A stretch of DNA of 64,000 bases from Begonia masoniana (lineage: Eukaryota > Streptophyta > Magnoliopsida > Cucurbitales > Begoniaceae), in NCBI GenBank assembly GCA_022432975.1, contig CM039503.1, positions 55,054,466 to 55,118,465 on the forward strand, written 5' to 3'. Under the pieces are notes generated by a model. That model was not told where the DNA came from. It ran no database searches and worked only from the letters and a program-made list of their open reading frames with translations. A program made the translations under genes and the position numbers. Positions 23,459-36,197 of the stretch are shown in pieces; position 1 is the stretch's first letter; each line of letters begins with the position of its first letter.

Positions 23459-24045
23459 AACTGTTTATTGTTTTTCAGGCTAAAAATAATGACATTAACT
23501 CCCCTAATTAAGTGTGATTAGACGTTAATCAACTGACTTCGATTTCTTTTTTGTAATTTGAAATTTATCTTTTCCATAAATATTAATTTGCCCCTTAAAA
23601 TATAAAGATGTTCACAGTTGACACCTCAAATTATAAATTTCATCAATTGACAACTTGTAAGTTGCTTCGTTAACAATTGAGTAGGAATCTCCTGATGAAC
23701 TAAAATTGAGGGTGAAATTTCAAGACAGTTTTGTACTGAGTTAACATATTGTGAAGCATTAAAGTTTAAGCTGAAACTGTAGAGGTCATCGGAAATATCG
23801 AAACTCGGCTCAAATCTGACGATTCTTTCCCAGTCAACCGGAGATCGAAAACTCCGGTCGCCCTTTGAAGTGATGAACTATTGCCAGGCAATTTGGCCAG
23901 TTGGTTCATTGGAAAATTTATGATCAATCAATTCTTCTTTCTCTCCATGATTTACCCATAAAAGAAAACTCATAATATATGATTATGACTAAATCACAAT
24001 CCGTATCTGAATCTCAGTTTTCCACTATGAAAATTATGAGGGTAC
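23459..24045. other. Intergenic, no gene recognised
   Basis: AT-rich; no supported ORF, RNA or repeat boundary. It probably includes the GT14 promoter at its left side. Confidence 0.5.
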
Positions 24046-24181
24046 CTTCGTAGAGGCAAGCACGAAGCATTCTCTCCAAGATCATTAGGCATGTAGGATC
24101 AACGTCCACAACCAGGAACTCATCAGAGACAACGTCGCGGAACCTCCAACTAGTGCCAGAAGCCGCTGTTGACATCCACAT
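24046..24181 (-). pseudogene. Type-B response regulator (ARR-B) first-exon fragment
   Basis: A 136-bp frame starts at ATG 24181 and reads [18 protein letters not shown], then [23 protein letters not shown], ending at a GT donor. This is the start of the receiver domain of type-B ARRs, including the exon boundary after CLYE. The usual PAGLRV before LVVD is missing and the acidic pair VVDDDP reads VVDVDP. No second exon (with the phospho-acceptor Asp) or Myb/GARP domain is found upstream or downstream. It is likely a gene fragment moved here by duplication or transposition. Confidence 0.8.
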
Positions 24182-24881
24182 TTAACGTGGCTCAGATTCA
24201 TAGCTGTAAAAACTCAAATCCCAAATCAATGAAACAGAAAGAGAGAAAGAGTCAGATTCAGCTGCATTTCATAGATGACCAGTTCAAAACTTTCCAAACC
24301 CATAAAAGGAAACACCCAAATTAATGTGAAATGGAAGAGAATTGACGAAGCCAAACATCACCTCCTTCATGCCATGTGAGGTGCACACGATGATTTTTAA
24401 AGGATGTAGTAACGGGTGGGTGTTGGTTGATAACAAGTCAAAGTACAAAAAATCAATTGACAAAATTTAAAGATTGAAGAATCAGCTGCAAACACTTTGA
24501 TACTTTAGAGGCAAGTTGATATTTACCTTAAAATAAATTATTTGTGTAAACCATTAATCAATCGAGATGTGTTTGCTTCCAAATTATGTTATAATTATAA
24601 AAAAGTAATTAATCTTTAACCATTATATACCTTTTTCCAAGATATTTAATTAAAAATTGAAATAAATATATTCTTTATTTATGTGGCCATTACATCATTT
24701 TTAATATAATAACAATATTTTTAATTGATATATCTAATGACAACAAAAAGTTTAGATTAACGCCCTATATGAGTTCGTGGCTAGTTCGACATGTTCGAAA
24801 GCCAACCAAAGCTCGATGTATCGGCATATCTGGACGAGGTTAGTTTATGACTAACAATCCTAAAACCCGACATAGATCGAC
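24182..24881. other. Intergenic, no gene recognised
   Basis: AT-rich, with no coding or structured element that I can support. Confidence 0.5.
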
Positions 24882-24892
24882 TTGGCAGAATC

Positions 24893-24924
<32 letters not shown>

Positions 24925-25296
24925 TTAGTCCGACTCTGTGAAATGACTTGAAAGGTGTAGAATAAGTGGGAGCCGGAAACGGCGAAAGTGAAATACCACT
25001 ACTTTTAACGTTATTTTACTTATTCCGTGAATCTGAAGCAGGGCAACGCCCCTCTTTTTGGACCCAAGGCCCGCCTTGGCAAGTCGATCCGGGCGGAAGA
25101 CATTGTCAGGTGGGGAGTTTGACTGAGGCGGCACATCTGTTAAAAGATAACGCAGGTGTCCTAAAATGAGCTCAACGAAAACAGAAATCTCATGTGGAAC
25201 AAAAGGGTAAAAGCTCGTTTGATTCTGATTTCCAATACGAATACGAACCGTGAAAGCGTGGCCTATCGATCCTTTAGACCTTCGAAATTTGAAGCT

Positions 25297-25339
<43 letters not shown>

Positions 25340-25362
25340 AACCAAGCGTTCATAGTGACGTT

Positions 25363-25415
<53 letters not shown>

Positions 25416-25726
25416 CAAGTGTTGGATTGTTCACCCACCAATAGGGAACGTGAGCTGGGTTTAGACCTTCGTGAGACAGGTTAGTTTTACCCTACTGATG
25501 ACAGCGTCGCAATAGTAATTCAACCTAGTACGAGAGGAACCGTTGATTCGCACAATTGGTCATCGCGCTTAGTTGAAAAGCCAGTGGCGTGAAGCTACCG
25601 TGCGCTGGATTATGACTGAAAGCCTCTAAGTCAGAATCCGGGCTAAAAGCGATGCACGCGCCCGTCGCCCAATCGCCGACCAGCAGTAGGGGCCCTCGGC
25701 CCCCAAAGGCACACGTCTTTGGCCAA
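24882..25726 (+). rRNA. 25S rRNA 3' fragment (decayed, dispersed copy)
   Basis: Matches the last quarter or so of nuclear 25S rRNA, beginning CTTGGCAGAATCAGCGGGG and including TTACCACAGGGATAACTGGC, the sarcin-ricin loop AGTACGAGAGGAACC (25526-25540) and the GTGCGCTGGATTATGACTGA region. It is isolated: no 18S, 5.8S, ITS or the upstream three quarters of 25S. Several positions differ from the conserved sequence, mostly G-to-A or C-to-T. A nonfunctional insertion of rDNA is more likely than an rDNA array. It ends about 240 bp from the stop codon of the DUF212 gene, so it may form part of that gene's 3' flank. Confidence 0.88.
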
Positions 25727-25965
25727 GCACGATAATTTTGTCTCGTGTGAAATAAACAATACTAAGGAGAATAAATCAATCAATTATAATCAACCTTATA
25801 CCTAATAAACAACAGACGTAGTCCACTTCTGTTGTCTCTCTCTTGAAGAAACGTAAAACAAGAGATGGAGGAGACAATTACTCGTGCAGTTAATAAATTA
25901 TGTCAGATTTTCCTTGCAGTTTCAGCCAGTCTCCATGGCTGCCTTTGAGTTGTTCAATCAATTTC

Positions 25966-28018
25966 CTAAGTGGACTTTCTGATCAGATATGAAACTAGGC
26001 AACCAAGCATTGCTCCAGCAATCACCTGCACCAGGAAGAATCAGAGGATGACTAACGCCTAAAAAGAAAGTTGTTTTTTTTTTTTGGGTCAAATGAAGTG
26101 AAACCTATTACAGATGAACAAAAACAAGTAAGATCTGAAAAGACTACCAAGGGATTAAGATATAACTACAGTAGTCCTTCCCTTTTAGTTTTTTGAACCA
26201 AATCATTCCAACTCTTTTCTGTTGGAATGCTAACTTTTGTGATCAAACAAAGGAAGAGACATCATAGTTTCGACCTAATAAAACTAAAAAAAAAAGCTGC
26301 AGTGACATAGGGACTGACCTGAAGTGGTGTGTGTCCAAGCGAATCTCGTAATGGTCGTACGTTGGATAAAGGGTGTTCAGGAGGAAGCTCACAGACTATT
26401 TGGTTCAGCACCTACAATGAACAGCAAAACTAGTAATCAGAGAAGAAAATGAAAATGGAAGTTTATGAATGTCATCAAGTAGTTGATATAGACCCAAGAG
26501 ATAGAGAAACTGAAGTATGAATGATCTTCTAAGAACTTACTTCTGCTTGCCGACCCGCATGAAGCCTGACACCAGACGCATCATACATAACCTGGAAATA
26601 TACTTACCAAATTAAACAAGGTAACTGAGCATTTTACATAGTTATTAGGGATAAAGCGCACAAATGAGAACACGAGATGCTTTCTCAACAAAATGGCAAC
26701 AGCTTTCATTACATTCTCGATTAGTTTGAATTGGACAAGAGGTACGCAAGTTAAAGCGATTGTTTATAATTACAAATATCAATAACCAATAATCTAAGAA
26801 ACATGGAGCTTACAATAGTCCATATTAATAGAACTGCTCAGGTTTCGATGAAATTTAAGTTCGTTAGCACATCACTCGACCACAAATATATTAAAAGAAA
26901 CGTAACTTTGACTAAATACAGTAAAAATCCCACGTACAATTAGAAGAAACAAACTTATTGTCTTCTTCAAAATTTGGGGGAAAAAAATAACCAGCCCACA
27001 GTATCTTAGGTTTAAAGAAATCAAACACGAAACAAAGATATCAAGTAGCAAATAACTGATTAAAATGCAAGCAAACAATAAACCATGCAATTGTTATCGC
27101 AGTTGACATTCATTAATTTTATGAAATTTTACCTGAGATTGGGGATGCATTTTGCAAAAATACAGTACTAAATCAGAGAACTGAATAGAAGTAACACCAC
27201 AAGTGGGAGAATAATTGACGTTAAATAAAGGATGCCACAAGATGAAAAGATCCATATCATAAACACGAAGAATTAGCAAATACGTACTATACATGCCAGG
27301 ACCACTGCAGTGGCGAAGGCAGGTCCTCCTGTTCCTTCTTCAAGATATAAAGCCATAGCTAGAGCGGTTACAGTTGCAGAATGAGATGAAGGCATCCCAC
27401 CCGAATGAAACATTCTTTTAGATTCCCATCTCCTTTCCTTGAACCTGAATATCTAGGCCAACCATTCTACAAACTTGAGCTTGTACTTTCAGTCTTTCAG
27501 AACATGGAGTCGGATGGGAAATGAATTTCTAAATAATTTATATAGACAAGAAGGATAGAAGAGAAAAATCATTCTTTTGATTAAAGCAGACACATAGAGT
27601 AGCTGAATATCAAAGCTACGAGTTACACAGCGTTCCCATATACATGTTCAGAATTTCTGAAGAAGAATATAGAGAAAGAGTGTGCCCAAAATGTAATCAA
27701 AGCTCAAAACTCTGTGAAACGACATCTAAATTTTTTTTAAATTCAAACCAATAAATAATCCAATCAATAAAATCGAGGATCGGTTCAAAAAATTTACAGG
27801 GTTTTAACGAGGAGATCAAAGCAACAAATAAAAAAACTGAAATTCGAAAGAGAGAGAAGCACGAACCGGGTGGTGAAGATCTTGAGAAATTGGGCTAAAG
27901 CGCAGGCAAGCAAAGCGGAAATAAGAGGAAGATTAGAAGCGGGCATCGGAGTCGGCAACGGGAGTGACGACGACGCTTCAGCGCCGGAGGGAGAAGAGGT
28001 TACTTCCCCAACCATCAT
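25966..28018 (-). CDS. DUF212 (acid phosphatase/vanadium haloperoxidase-related) membrane protein
   Basis: Five exons on the minus strand: 27867-28018, 27288-27444, 26541-26591, 26319-26411, 25966-26025. They sum to 513 bp, 170 residues, the usual family size. Landmarks are NLPLISALLACALAQFLKIF (first membrane helix), FKERRWESKRM, GGMPSSHSATVTALA (signature), ACIVMYDASGVRLHAGRQAE, VLNQIVCELPPEHPL, LRDSLGHTPLQVIAGAMLG and C-terminal LVSYLIRKST. The start is placed at the second Met of an MMVGEV pair; an in-frame ATG at 28063 would add 15 residues. The family is predicted to be membrane-bound, often plastid-located; enzymatic activity is unproven. An ordinary intact gene. Confidence 0.9.
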
Positions 28019-28063
28019 CGCATCGTCCAAACACCTCTCTCTCCCTCTCCAGGAAGGTAGCAA

Positions 28064-28366
28064 AAGGAGGGAGAGAGAGAGAAGAAGGCTGCATTGTGAT
28101 CATCGTGACCTAGCAATAGCATGCAAATAAAAGTTTTTTTTTTTTTTAATTATATTAAAATTTTACAATCTAATATAACATTTAAATATAATTTTTTTAA
28201 TTAATTTAATAATTTTTATACATTAAGTATAATTAAAATTATAAATTATTTGTATAAAAAATAATAATGTTATTAATTGCATGTTAATTACATCAATTAT
28301 CGTTTGACGTCAAGAGAGTAGAATTAGAGAGTAAACATAACGTCATACTGCATAAAATGAATAATA
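28064..28366. other. Intergenic, AT-rich
   Basis: Mostly A/T homopolymer-rich sequence between the DUF212 start and the OSCA stop. Nothing further is supported. Confidence 0.6.
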
Positions 28367-31300
28367 TTACGGCATTGGAGTGGTCTTTCGAGAGTAGCGT
28401 TTCGTCGGAATAAGCGTAAGCTCCAGCTCGGAATATAGATCAACCATTTCTCTTTCACGGTCTTCGTCACTCTTGAAAACGGGGTGGATGTATGCGTTTT
28501 GAAGGAAGGCTTTCAAGTTCACATTTGGCTCTCTTACACTTTCAAGTGTATCTTTCATCGTTGCTTCCTGATGAGGCACAAGAGAAGGATGAAAACAATA
28601 CAAGAAATAGATGCAACATGCTTGCTCATTTAGATCTATTTGTAAGTTATAATTTAAGAACAAAATTAGTGCATAATTTAGAGATGCTTGTATATAAAGC
28701 TTGTGACAATAGAAATAAACTTCAGAATTGATACTTGAATCTAAAGCTAAATAGGTTATCCAATGTTTGAATTCTAGGCCAATACATAACACCAGGTGCT
28801 TGTTACCTGTAATGGGTATCGGACGAAGGCAGGCTCGTAGCGGCCTTTACAGAACCAATGGAAACATAATGTCATCACTGGAAGTGTGATGAGCAATGGG
28901 GTTGATTGAGAAGCTGCTTTAGTACTCAGCAATCCCATTAGAAGTAGCTGTGATACAACTAGTGCAAAAATTATTCGCCCATGAACATCGGGCCAAAATG
29001 ATGCAGCGCTTTCGTATTGTTGATTGTAAACATTTATAATCTGCCATTTTATGCAAAATTTAGTCACAAAGAACTAAAAAAACATATTTACAAACCAGAA
29101 ACTAAGATAAGAACGTGAAACTGTTTGATGTAAATAATGTGCAAGGCTTTGTATGAATATAACAAGTCCAATAAAAAGGAAGAGCTCATAGCACAAAGTG
29201 GTATTACCTGATGGCGATATACGACACAAGCTAAGGCAAAGAATACTACTATGAAAGGAAGAAGAACAGGGGTCACCACTGCATAAACAAGGCCAAGTAA
29301 GAAATAGAGCTGTATTCGAGGTTCCCCTGAGTTGAATTCAAGAGTTCCTGGATCCATTGCCTCTTCTCTATCCTTTTCGGTCTTTACAAAAAGGAAGTTC
29401 TGCAAGTGATACAATATCAGAGGCTTCAACCTTAGAATCTCTGCAGCAACTCCAGCCCACCCATCTACCATTACATAAGTAATAAAGAAAGTCGCTTTCA
29501 TCGGAATGGAGGAGCCAACTGTCTTTGAAATTCTGCATGATAATTGAGTAGTCAGACAGATTGAAGAAAATATACTAAACATGGTTGAAGTTAAAAAGGA
29601 AATTTATTATCGAAACGACAAGACATTGTTTATAAAACAGAAGTCGAAGTTAATTTAATCTCAAATATGTATGTAAGCAAAAGTTTATGAACAAAAGATG
29701 GATCAGTTTCGTCGAAGTTATTACAAAAGATGAGGTCATACTCATCTGCAGACTGGTGGAGAAAATTGTTTAGTTGTTGAAATGCTGTTCCGGCAATTAT
29801 GCTCCCAAGGAAGACATTGATGAATAAAAAAATATAATACTTAGTAGCAGATCTTCTCTCCAAATAAGAAAAGCTAATAAATCCTTCAAATTTGGACATT
29901 AGCATCAATATAATGGGTAAAAAAATTAGAAATATCTTCAAAGCAATGCCTGGAAGAAACCCTTTTATAACTGAATTTATGAAATCCCTGCAGGACAAAA
30001 AAGATTGTTATCAGTATGACAGTATGCTAGAGCTGAAAGATAGAGACATTAAAAGCCTTTTTGCAGTTGTCTTGTCTGGAGTAGTATTAGTAGTAGTAGA
30101 TGACCAATTACTCTCTTTAGCAGAGTAGTAGTAGGTTTTATGCTTTATGTATCCCTGAGACAAGAAGTTTGGACTTTCAAGACAAAGTTAAACAGTTTAG
30201 ATGCCCATTTAATGACAGTCAAGCCAACTAGCATCCAAGTTCGGCGTAGTCATCAAGTGTAACCCGTCCTTGACAAGAATTAGTGCAAAAGAGTCCAGTA
30301 AAAAAATCAAATTTTCATAATGTAGGAGGTAACAATTTTAACGATAAAAATAAATGAATCCATAAAAAACAGAATAATAGACACTTTAAGATAGATGGTA
30401 CCATATCAAACGAGTTTTTGAGGGAAAAATAAAACAGTAGTACGATATTGTACTCACAATTCAATTATTGGTTTTAGGAAAGGGGCTGCTTTCCCAATGC
30501 CATCCAAATTAGCAAGGGACTGTACAAATGTAATGGGAATCATGAAAAAAAAGGTAAGGAAAAAGAAGGCAACTCCAGCAATGAGCCTCCTCATAGAGAG
30601 TGAAACAAAAGGAATGGCCAAGTTATCCCAATAAACATCACGAGGCTCGGGAGCCCACTCAGTCAACCATATAGTTGGATTTCTAGTCTGCTGAGTTTGT
30701 GCACAAACAGCGGCACCCCATCGAGTTCTGAATGAAACAAATGCAGCTGGCATGATATATTTAGTGTTGTTGATAATTTTTTCAGTCTCCAAAGTAATCT
30801 GACAAAATTCATTTTAAAGAATGTTGGCTGTGTTAAAATTAAAAATCATAAATATCAACACCGTGCATGTAAAAAAAAAAACCTTGCAAAGTGAACTATA
30901 CAAATGACACAAATTTCACGACTGTTTGAGCAGTAATTTAAGAAAGTTTGTGAACGTTTAAAAGCAACCAAATATCAATTAAGCTGTAAGCATGTTGTGG
31001 TATTTCTAAACAAAACAGAAAGAATTATATGAAGGTGAAACATGAGATACTTAATAATATTATGCTATGCTCCATTGGATAGGAGAAAGTCAGAGAATGC
31101 TGGAGAGCCAAATAAGCCGGGAGTAAGGTGACCTACTATGGGACAAAGTATCATTCAGGAATAAGACTAGGAAGCATAATAAAAAGTAAAAAATAAATGT
31201 AACATGATAATTTGTATAAGAATAGAAAGAGAGAGAGAGATAGGGAGACTAAGTTGACATGCTAGTTGGTAGTATGCACACAAATACGATTTTGTTCAAT

Positions 31301-34300
31301 GAGAAATAAAAGAAAGATCAGTGAGTAATTCTCACCTCTCCTGATAGTCTCTCCACCTCTTTTGTGTAAAAGTCAATTGCATCCACTCTCTCCCCAAAAA
31401 TGCCAAGAAAACCAGTCTGCTCACAAAATGTTTGTCATCAAAAGAGTTGAAATGAGCTATCAATTACATAAAGTAGAGAAATAGAAATTCTGGAGAGGCT
31501 AAGTTCAGAAGAATGTATTTCACTATAAATAAGAATAGTTGTCCTGACAGAATGTTTCATCTTTAGTTGTCCTAACAGAATGTCACACCTCTCCTACATC
31601 AACTTGAAATTTTGCTCAAGGAGAGAATGTAAGATTTTATTCATTTGTGCTCAAACTTTCATCCTTGTATTTTGGTAAACTAGTAAAGAGTGACGCCCTG
31701 AGAAAGAGTCTCGTGTAAGACTTTGGATTAATGCTAAGAAGTTCAATCTAGTAAACTCAATGAGTTGAGTTGGGAAAGAATCTTAAATAAGAAGTCTTGA
31801 AGCGCAGACGTAGGCAAACTTGGTCGAACTGCATTAACAAATTTGTTTGCACTCTCTTACCCTTCTCTCTTAATTTGATACTTAACATAGTTGTTGGATT
31901 TAAAATCACCTAATTAATTGAGAAATGTAGTCTATTTTACACATGCAAACATATATTATTTTTAATCACAAAAAAATTTAATAACCCAATTCAACCCCCC
32001 TTCCCCCCATCTCCTTAGGTTATGAAAGAATGCACTATATCGGGAGAGATTATGTTGTAAATGAGAAACGCTTGAGCAGGGAGTATCCTCATCACATAAC
32101 AATTCAATACCTTCACGGAGGGCCTTTTAGATTGATTTCTACAGTATTTAAGTACATAGAAGTCCAGCCAGTTCCCAACTTTTTTCTTTGCATTTACTAG
32201 ACCAGACAATTTGTTTGCATCATAAACAACCTGCATGCACATGCTTAAGCTGTCAAAAAACCTTTAATTGATAAGATTTTAAAACAAGGTTTATAAACTA
32301 ACGGCATGTAAGTCGACCGATCATCCAATCACTTGCGGTGCACATTGGACGGGGGCTTCCCGCCCCCCACATCGATCCCCGATCGAATACGTCTAGTGCC
32401 ATATAAGCACTGGACAGAACGGGAGGTGATCGACCACTCGTTGTAAGCGTAAATTGAGAACAGGGGGTGATAGGCCACCCGCCCGGGTTTGATCTGTTAC
32501 ATTTTTGATAGTTTAAGGTTTTAGTTGTTAGGGTTTTTAATTTATGGAGTGTTTTCAATTAAACTCATACTTCGATTTTCAAATTAGTTTTAACAAAAAA
32601 AAAAAAAAATCAGAATAAAAAAGGAGCAAACCTGATGGGTGAGATAATGATCAGAATGATTGACCAGAAAAAAGTGCTCCACGAGCTCACCAACGGATTC
32701 ATCAGGATCTGGCGGCACATTTCTAACAAGTACCTAAACCAAGACTAGTAAATTTGATGGAATAGTAACACTTGTACAAGTCTTCAAAGGGATCAAATTC
32801 ATAGCATTCCCAGCTTAGATCAGCAGAATTATGTATTTCTCGCAACACAAAAAGGATAAATGGCATTGGAGACTGTGGCCTAAGCTTTTTTTACAAGGCA
32901 TTACAAATAATGTTGTGCATGGTTCGCCAATACCTTGCACTAACTTATAGAACAAGTTGGACAAAATTGAATTCAACACCGGCAAAATCCACTTCTTTAT
33001 GTACAAGAAAACTTTCAACTGTAAGCAGATGCAGAAGCTAGGAAAGTAAAAAGAATCTTTTTTATGAATCATGTTTTCACTACATCATACTTACTGAATT
33101 AGCCAATTACATCTTGGTTATGAAAACTCATAATTAATGGTCCTAAAGAAGCACTTACCGTAAACTGATCAGGCCGCCGATGTTCTGATGCAAGAAAGTG
33201 CAACCTCATTGAGGCAACAATCTCATACTCCTTTTTCAAAACATAGCAAGTCCAAAAAGTAAAGACATAAGCCATTAGAACATGTGTCAAAAATCTGCAA
33301 CCAAAGATAATAAAAGTTTTATTCATACAATATCATGGAGACGAGTTTTTCACTTCTGCAGTACCCGCAGTGTACATTCAGCAAAATTGTTGATAATATT
33401 TTTTATGAAGCTTCAAAACAATGGAGTAATAAGAGTCAAATATGAAGATATAAAAACAATACAAGTACGTCAATGTTTAGGATCAAAATATTGCATACCG
33501 ATGAGAGCCTTTTGGAATATTAGAAACTGAGAGCTTATCAATGTTGCTGTAAGTTAACGTTGACTGCTCCAATGTGCCATTAGTCCAATTAACTGGTACC
33601 ATTATTGTGAAAGCAATAATTGCTATAGGAACAAAAATTTTAAGCCTGCACCATCATAAGGACAGATAAAAGAATCAGTGGCAATAACTCTTAACCAACT
33701 CGTAGCCAAACGGAATCCTAGATACAAGCAAAATAATTAGCTAAAGCAATTTTATGGAACTAAACATTTTTAATTTGATCTTATCAGACATAAAAGCTAC
33801 AAAAAGAAGTAGAGAATACCACCGTAATTAAAAGGACTAAATCAAGCCCATACGACAACAATATCATACCAGGGACACGGCATACAAATACAAAAAAGAA
33901 AAGAATTTTGATTTCATAGGTTAGAATTTCTGGTCAGTCAGAGCAATAAGCTAGCCTTCATAACTTATACCATCACCATGAAATATTAACAAACGATCTC
34001 ATCTTCCCATCATCGTTCGTGATATATTTAGGACAACTCATATCATTTTACACAAAAAAAAAAAAAAAAAAAATCATCTATTAACTTTACACAGTCGACC
34101 AAAGTGTACGTAGAGGATTCAAAAATGCTACTTTTCACTTCGTGAGGATTTGAAGAATCATACCCGAGCAAGTAAATCCTTAAGTAAACAACAGAATCCA
34201 ACCCTGCATGATCAATTAACTCAGGTTCTGGCATTTGCAATGCAGCAAGCATCCAGTTTAGGAACCTTAAGTATGATTTAAAGTCCAAATTGACAAATTT

Positions 34301-34477
34301 GCTTGCAAATGCACCCGAGTGCAAAGGACTGCACCTTAAACCTTTAAGATACCATTTGGGAAAGTAGACCCTGTCATTGACTGGTTGTATTCTCAATACA
34401 GCAAACACCAGAAAGAAGGCAAATGCACTGAGAATATTGATTACTGCAGCAACTCCAATATCAGCAAGTGTAGCCAT
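28367..34477 (-). CDS. OSCA1/CSC1-like hyperosmolality- or mechano-gated calcium channel
   Basis: Eleven exons on the minus strand: 34164-34477, 33499-33645, 33159-33294, 32632-32733, 32111-32230, 31336-31416, 30458-30798, 29742-29987, 29208-29532, 28807-29040, 28367-28567. They sum to 2247 bp, 748 residues, typical for OSCA. Order: N-terminal helix MATLADIGVAAVINILSAF, second and third helices (VPIAIIAFTIMVPVNW; HVLMAYVFTFWTCYVL), cytosolic RRM-like region with VLVRNVPPDPDESV and GFLGIFGERVDAID, then the DUF221 pore bundle (MPAAFVSFRTRWGAAVCAQT, LPIILMLMSKFEG, TYVMVDGWAG, RIQLYFLLGLVYAV, VYRHQIINVYNQQYES). The family forms dimeric nonselective, calcium-permeable channels. It looks intact, with only routine intron expansion and one repeat insertion in intron 4. 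Confidence 0.93.
32380..32575 (-). repeat. Dispersed repeat in OSCA intron 4
   Basis: In inverted orientation it shares with 58755-58915 a block containing GTATGAG, then CTAACAACTAAAACCTTAAA, ACTATC and GTTCTGTCCAGTGCTTA. No ORF. Probably a nonautonomous element or LTR piece; borders are approximate. Confidence 0.6.
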
Positions 34478-35915
34478 ATTTCTCTAGAAAAGGGTAATGG
34501 CCAAGTGATCTGCATTACGCGGAGAGAATAATGTTTGTTTTCAACAAGGTCGTGTATGAACGAAAGTGACAAAAAAAAAAAAAAACAAACAAAAGGACAA
34601 AGCAACCTGGAAGATAAATATGATCAAATATGTTATTATGGAACCAGCTGAACTAGATTAATACAGTTCTTTATTAGATGCCGAAAGCAAAAATCACTAT
34701 CAGATTGCACGCTGGCAGGCAGAAAATGAAGGAAAGATATGAAATCCAAGAACGTATTCAATACAAAGTGAAAACCAAACAAAAAAAAAATGCTCTCGAT
34801 CTTTCAATATATTTTCTCTTTTTTTCCTCGTTATTAAATCAATCTCAAGATTATCGTGCTCCAAACTTCCATAATATCTGGTTTCTAATATTTTCTCATC
34901 AACCAAAACAAGCCTCTTCTTAACAGAAACGCCAAAAAAAAAAAAAAAGTCTCCAAACATTTACCACACTCAGCATCTCAATTGGTACTTTCCACATAGC
35001 AACCGATCAGACATTTGATCCCACTCTCTCGCCACCTCCGATTTCCTCCATTAAAAACAGAGTTCAACCACCAAAACTCACCGTATTCGTACTCTACTGA
35101 TCAGAACCTCGCAAAACAGAGTCCTAGAACCGCGTTCGTATACAAACAAACGTACTCCAAACAAGGAAGAAGAAAAAGAAGAAGAGATAAAAAAGGCAAG
35201 AGATCAAACGCAGGTTATAGAGACGGAGCAATGTGAGTGACTGATAGTGGAGCACTAAACTGCCGCTCAAAAGTCGCTTCGACTTCTTTAAGACAAAAAA
35301 AAAAAGGAAAAGTCGCCGACATCGACGGTGAATAATCGTCAATGTAACCAACTTATTATTACTCATGACCGTTGATTTCGGATTCTTAATTAGGCATGAA
35401 TAATCGTGGAATATGTTTCCTAATTAAGAAATACAACTTCTTAATTATTATGCCACGTCGGCCCATTAATTTGCTTGTTGGACCCACGGAAACCATTCTG
35501 TCGGCCGAGAGAAGCCCAGCCATGTGCGTAGGGTTTTCGAGTGCTCAACGGCTACTGTGAGGGCGCTTTTGTCTTTTCATATGCATTAAATATATTACAC
35601 TTTTAAATGAGAATTAAATCTAAACCGACTGATTTCTTAGTCTTTAGTTATTTTTCATTAATTTATAAACTATAATATTATATTTTATTCTCTAATTATT
35701 TAAAACTTGAGCAACGTTAAATGTGTCCTCTATTTCTATCTTTTAATTATTATCTATAATAATCATTTTTTGATACACTTAATAACTTAATTTAGTTATA
35801 TGTTATTTATCAAAATAATTGCAGTGATCAATAATAAGTAAAATTATAAAATAAACATAGCATTACCATTAAAAACGGTAACGACTCTTTTTTTCCAGTG
35901 AGATATTGTTTGCTT
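34478..35915. other. Upstream region of OSCA gene, no further gene
   Basis: Contains poly-A/T tracts and a pyrimidine/purine-skewed stretch (about 35000-35240) that may be a noncoding first exon of the OSCA gene; I cannot prove it. The remainder is AT-rich. Confidence 0.45.
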
Positions 35916-36197
35916 TGTAACGATTTGGGATTTGTCTATATGCGGGCTTAGATCCCCGAAATTTGCTCCGCAATCATACTCACATATTTGTTTTCAATGA
36001 GAATTTCTCAAGTGGTCATTCAACTTGGCACTGCTCTCGCCCGAGCACTTTTAACTTCGGAATTCTGATGAGATCCGGTACAATTGTACTACAAAACGCG
36101 TCTTACTTTTTAGGGGAACATCCTTTATATGTGTTTCATTTTCATCTTCTCCCAAGCGTGTGTGGGATTGTGCCCGGCCTTCTCTCGGGTCGTCACA
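35916..36197 (-). mobile_element. Solo Cassandra LTR
   Basis: 282 bp, read on the minus strand from TGTGACGACCCGAG to AATCGTTACA. It includes a 5S-like core at about 36000-36076 (GAAGTTAAAAGTGCTCGGGC region). It is diverged from the pair at 23-865 and no internal domain or second LTR is adjacent. No convincing target duplication was found. Confidence 0.8.

Noticed and set aside
24925..25434. 169-codon minus-strand frame
   Set aside because: Antisense of the conserved 25S rRNA fragment.
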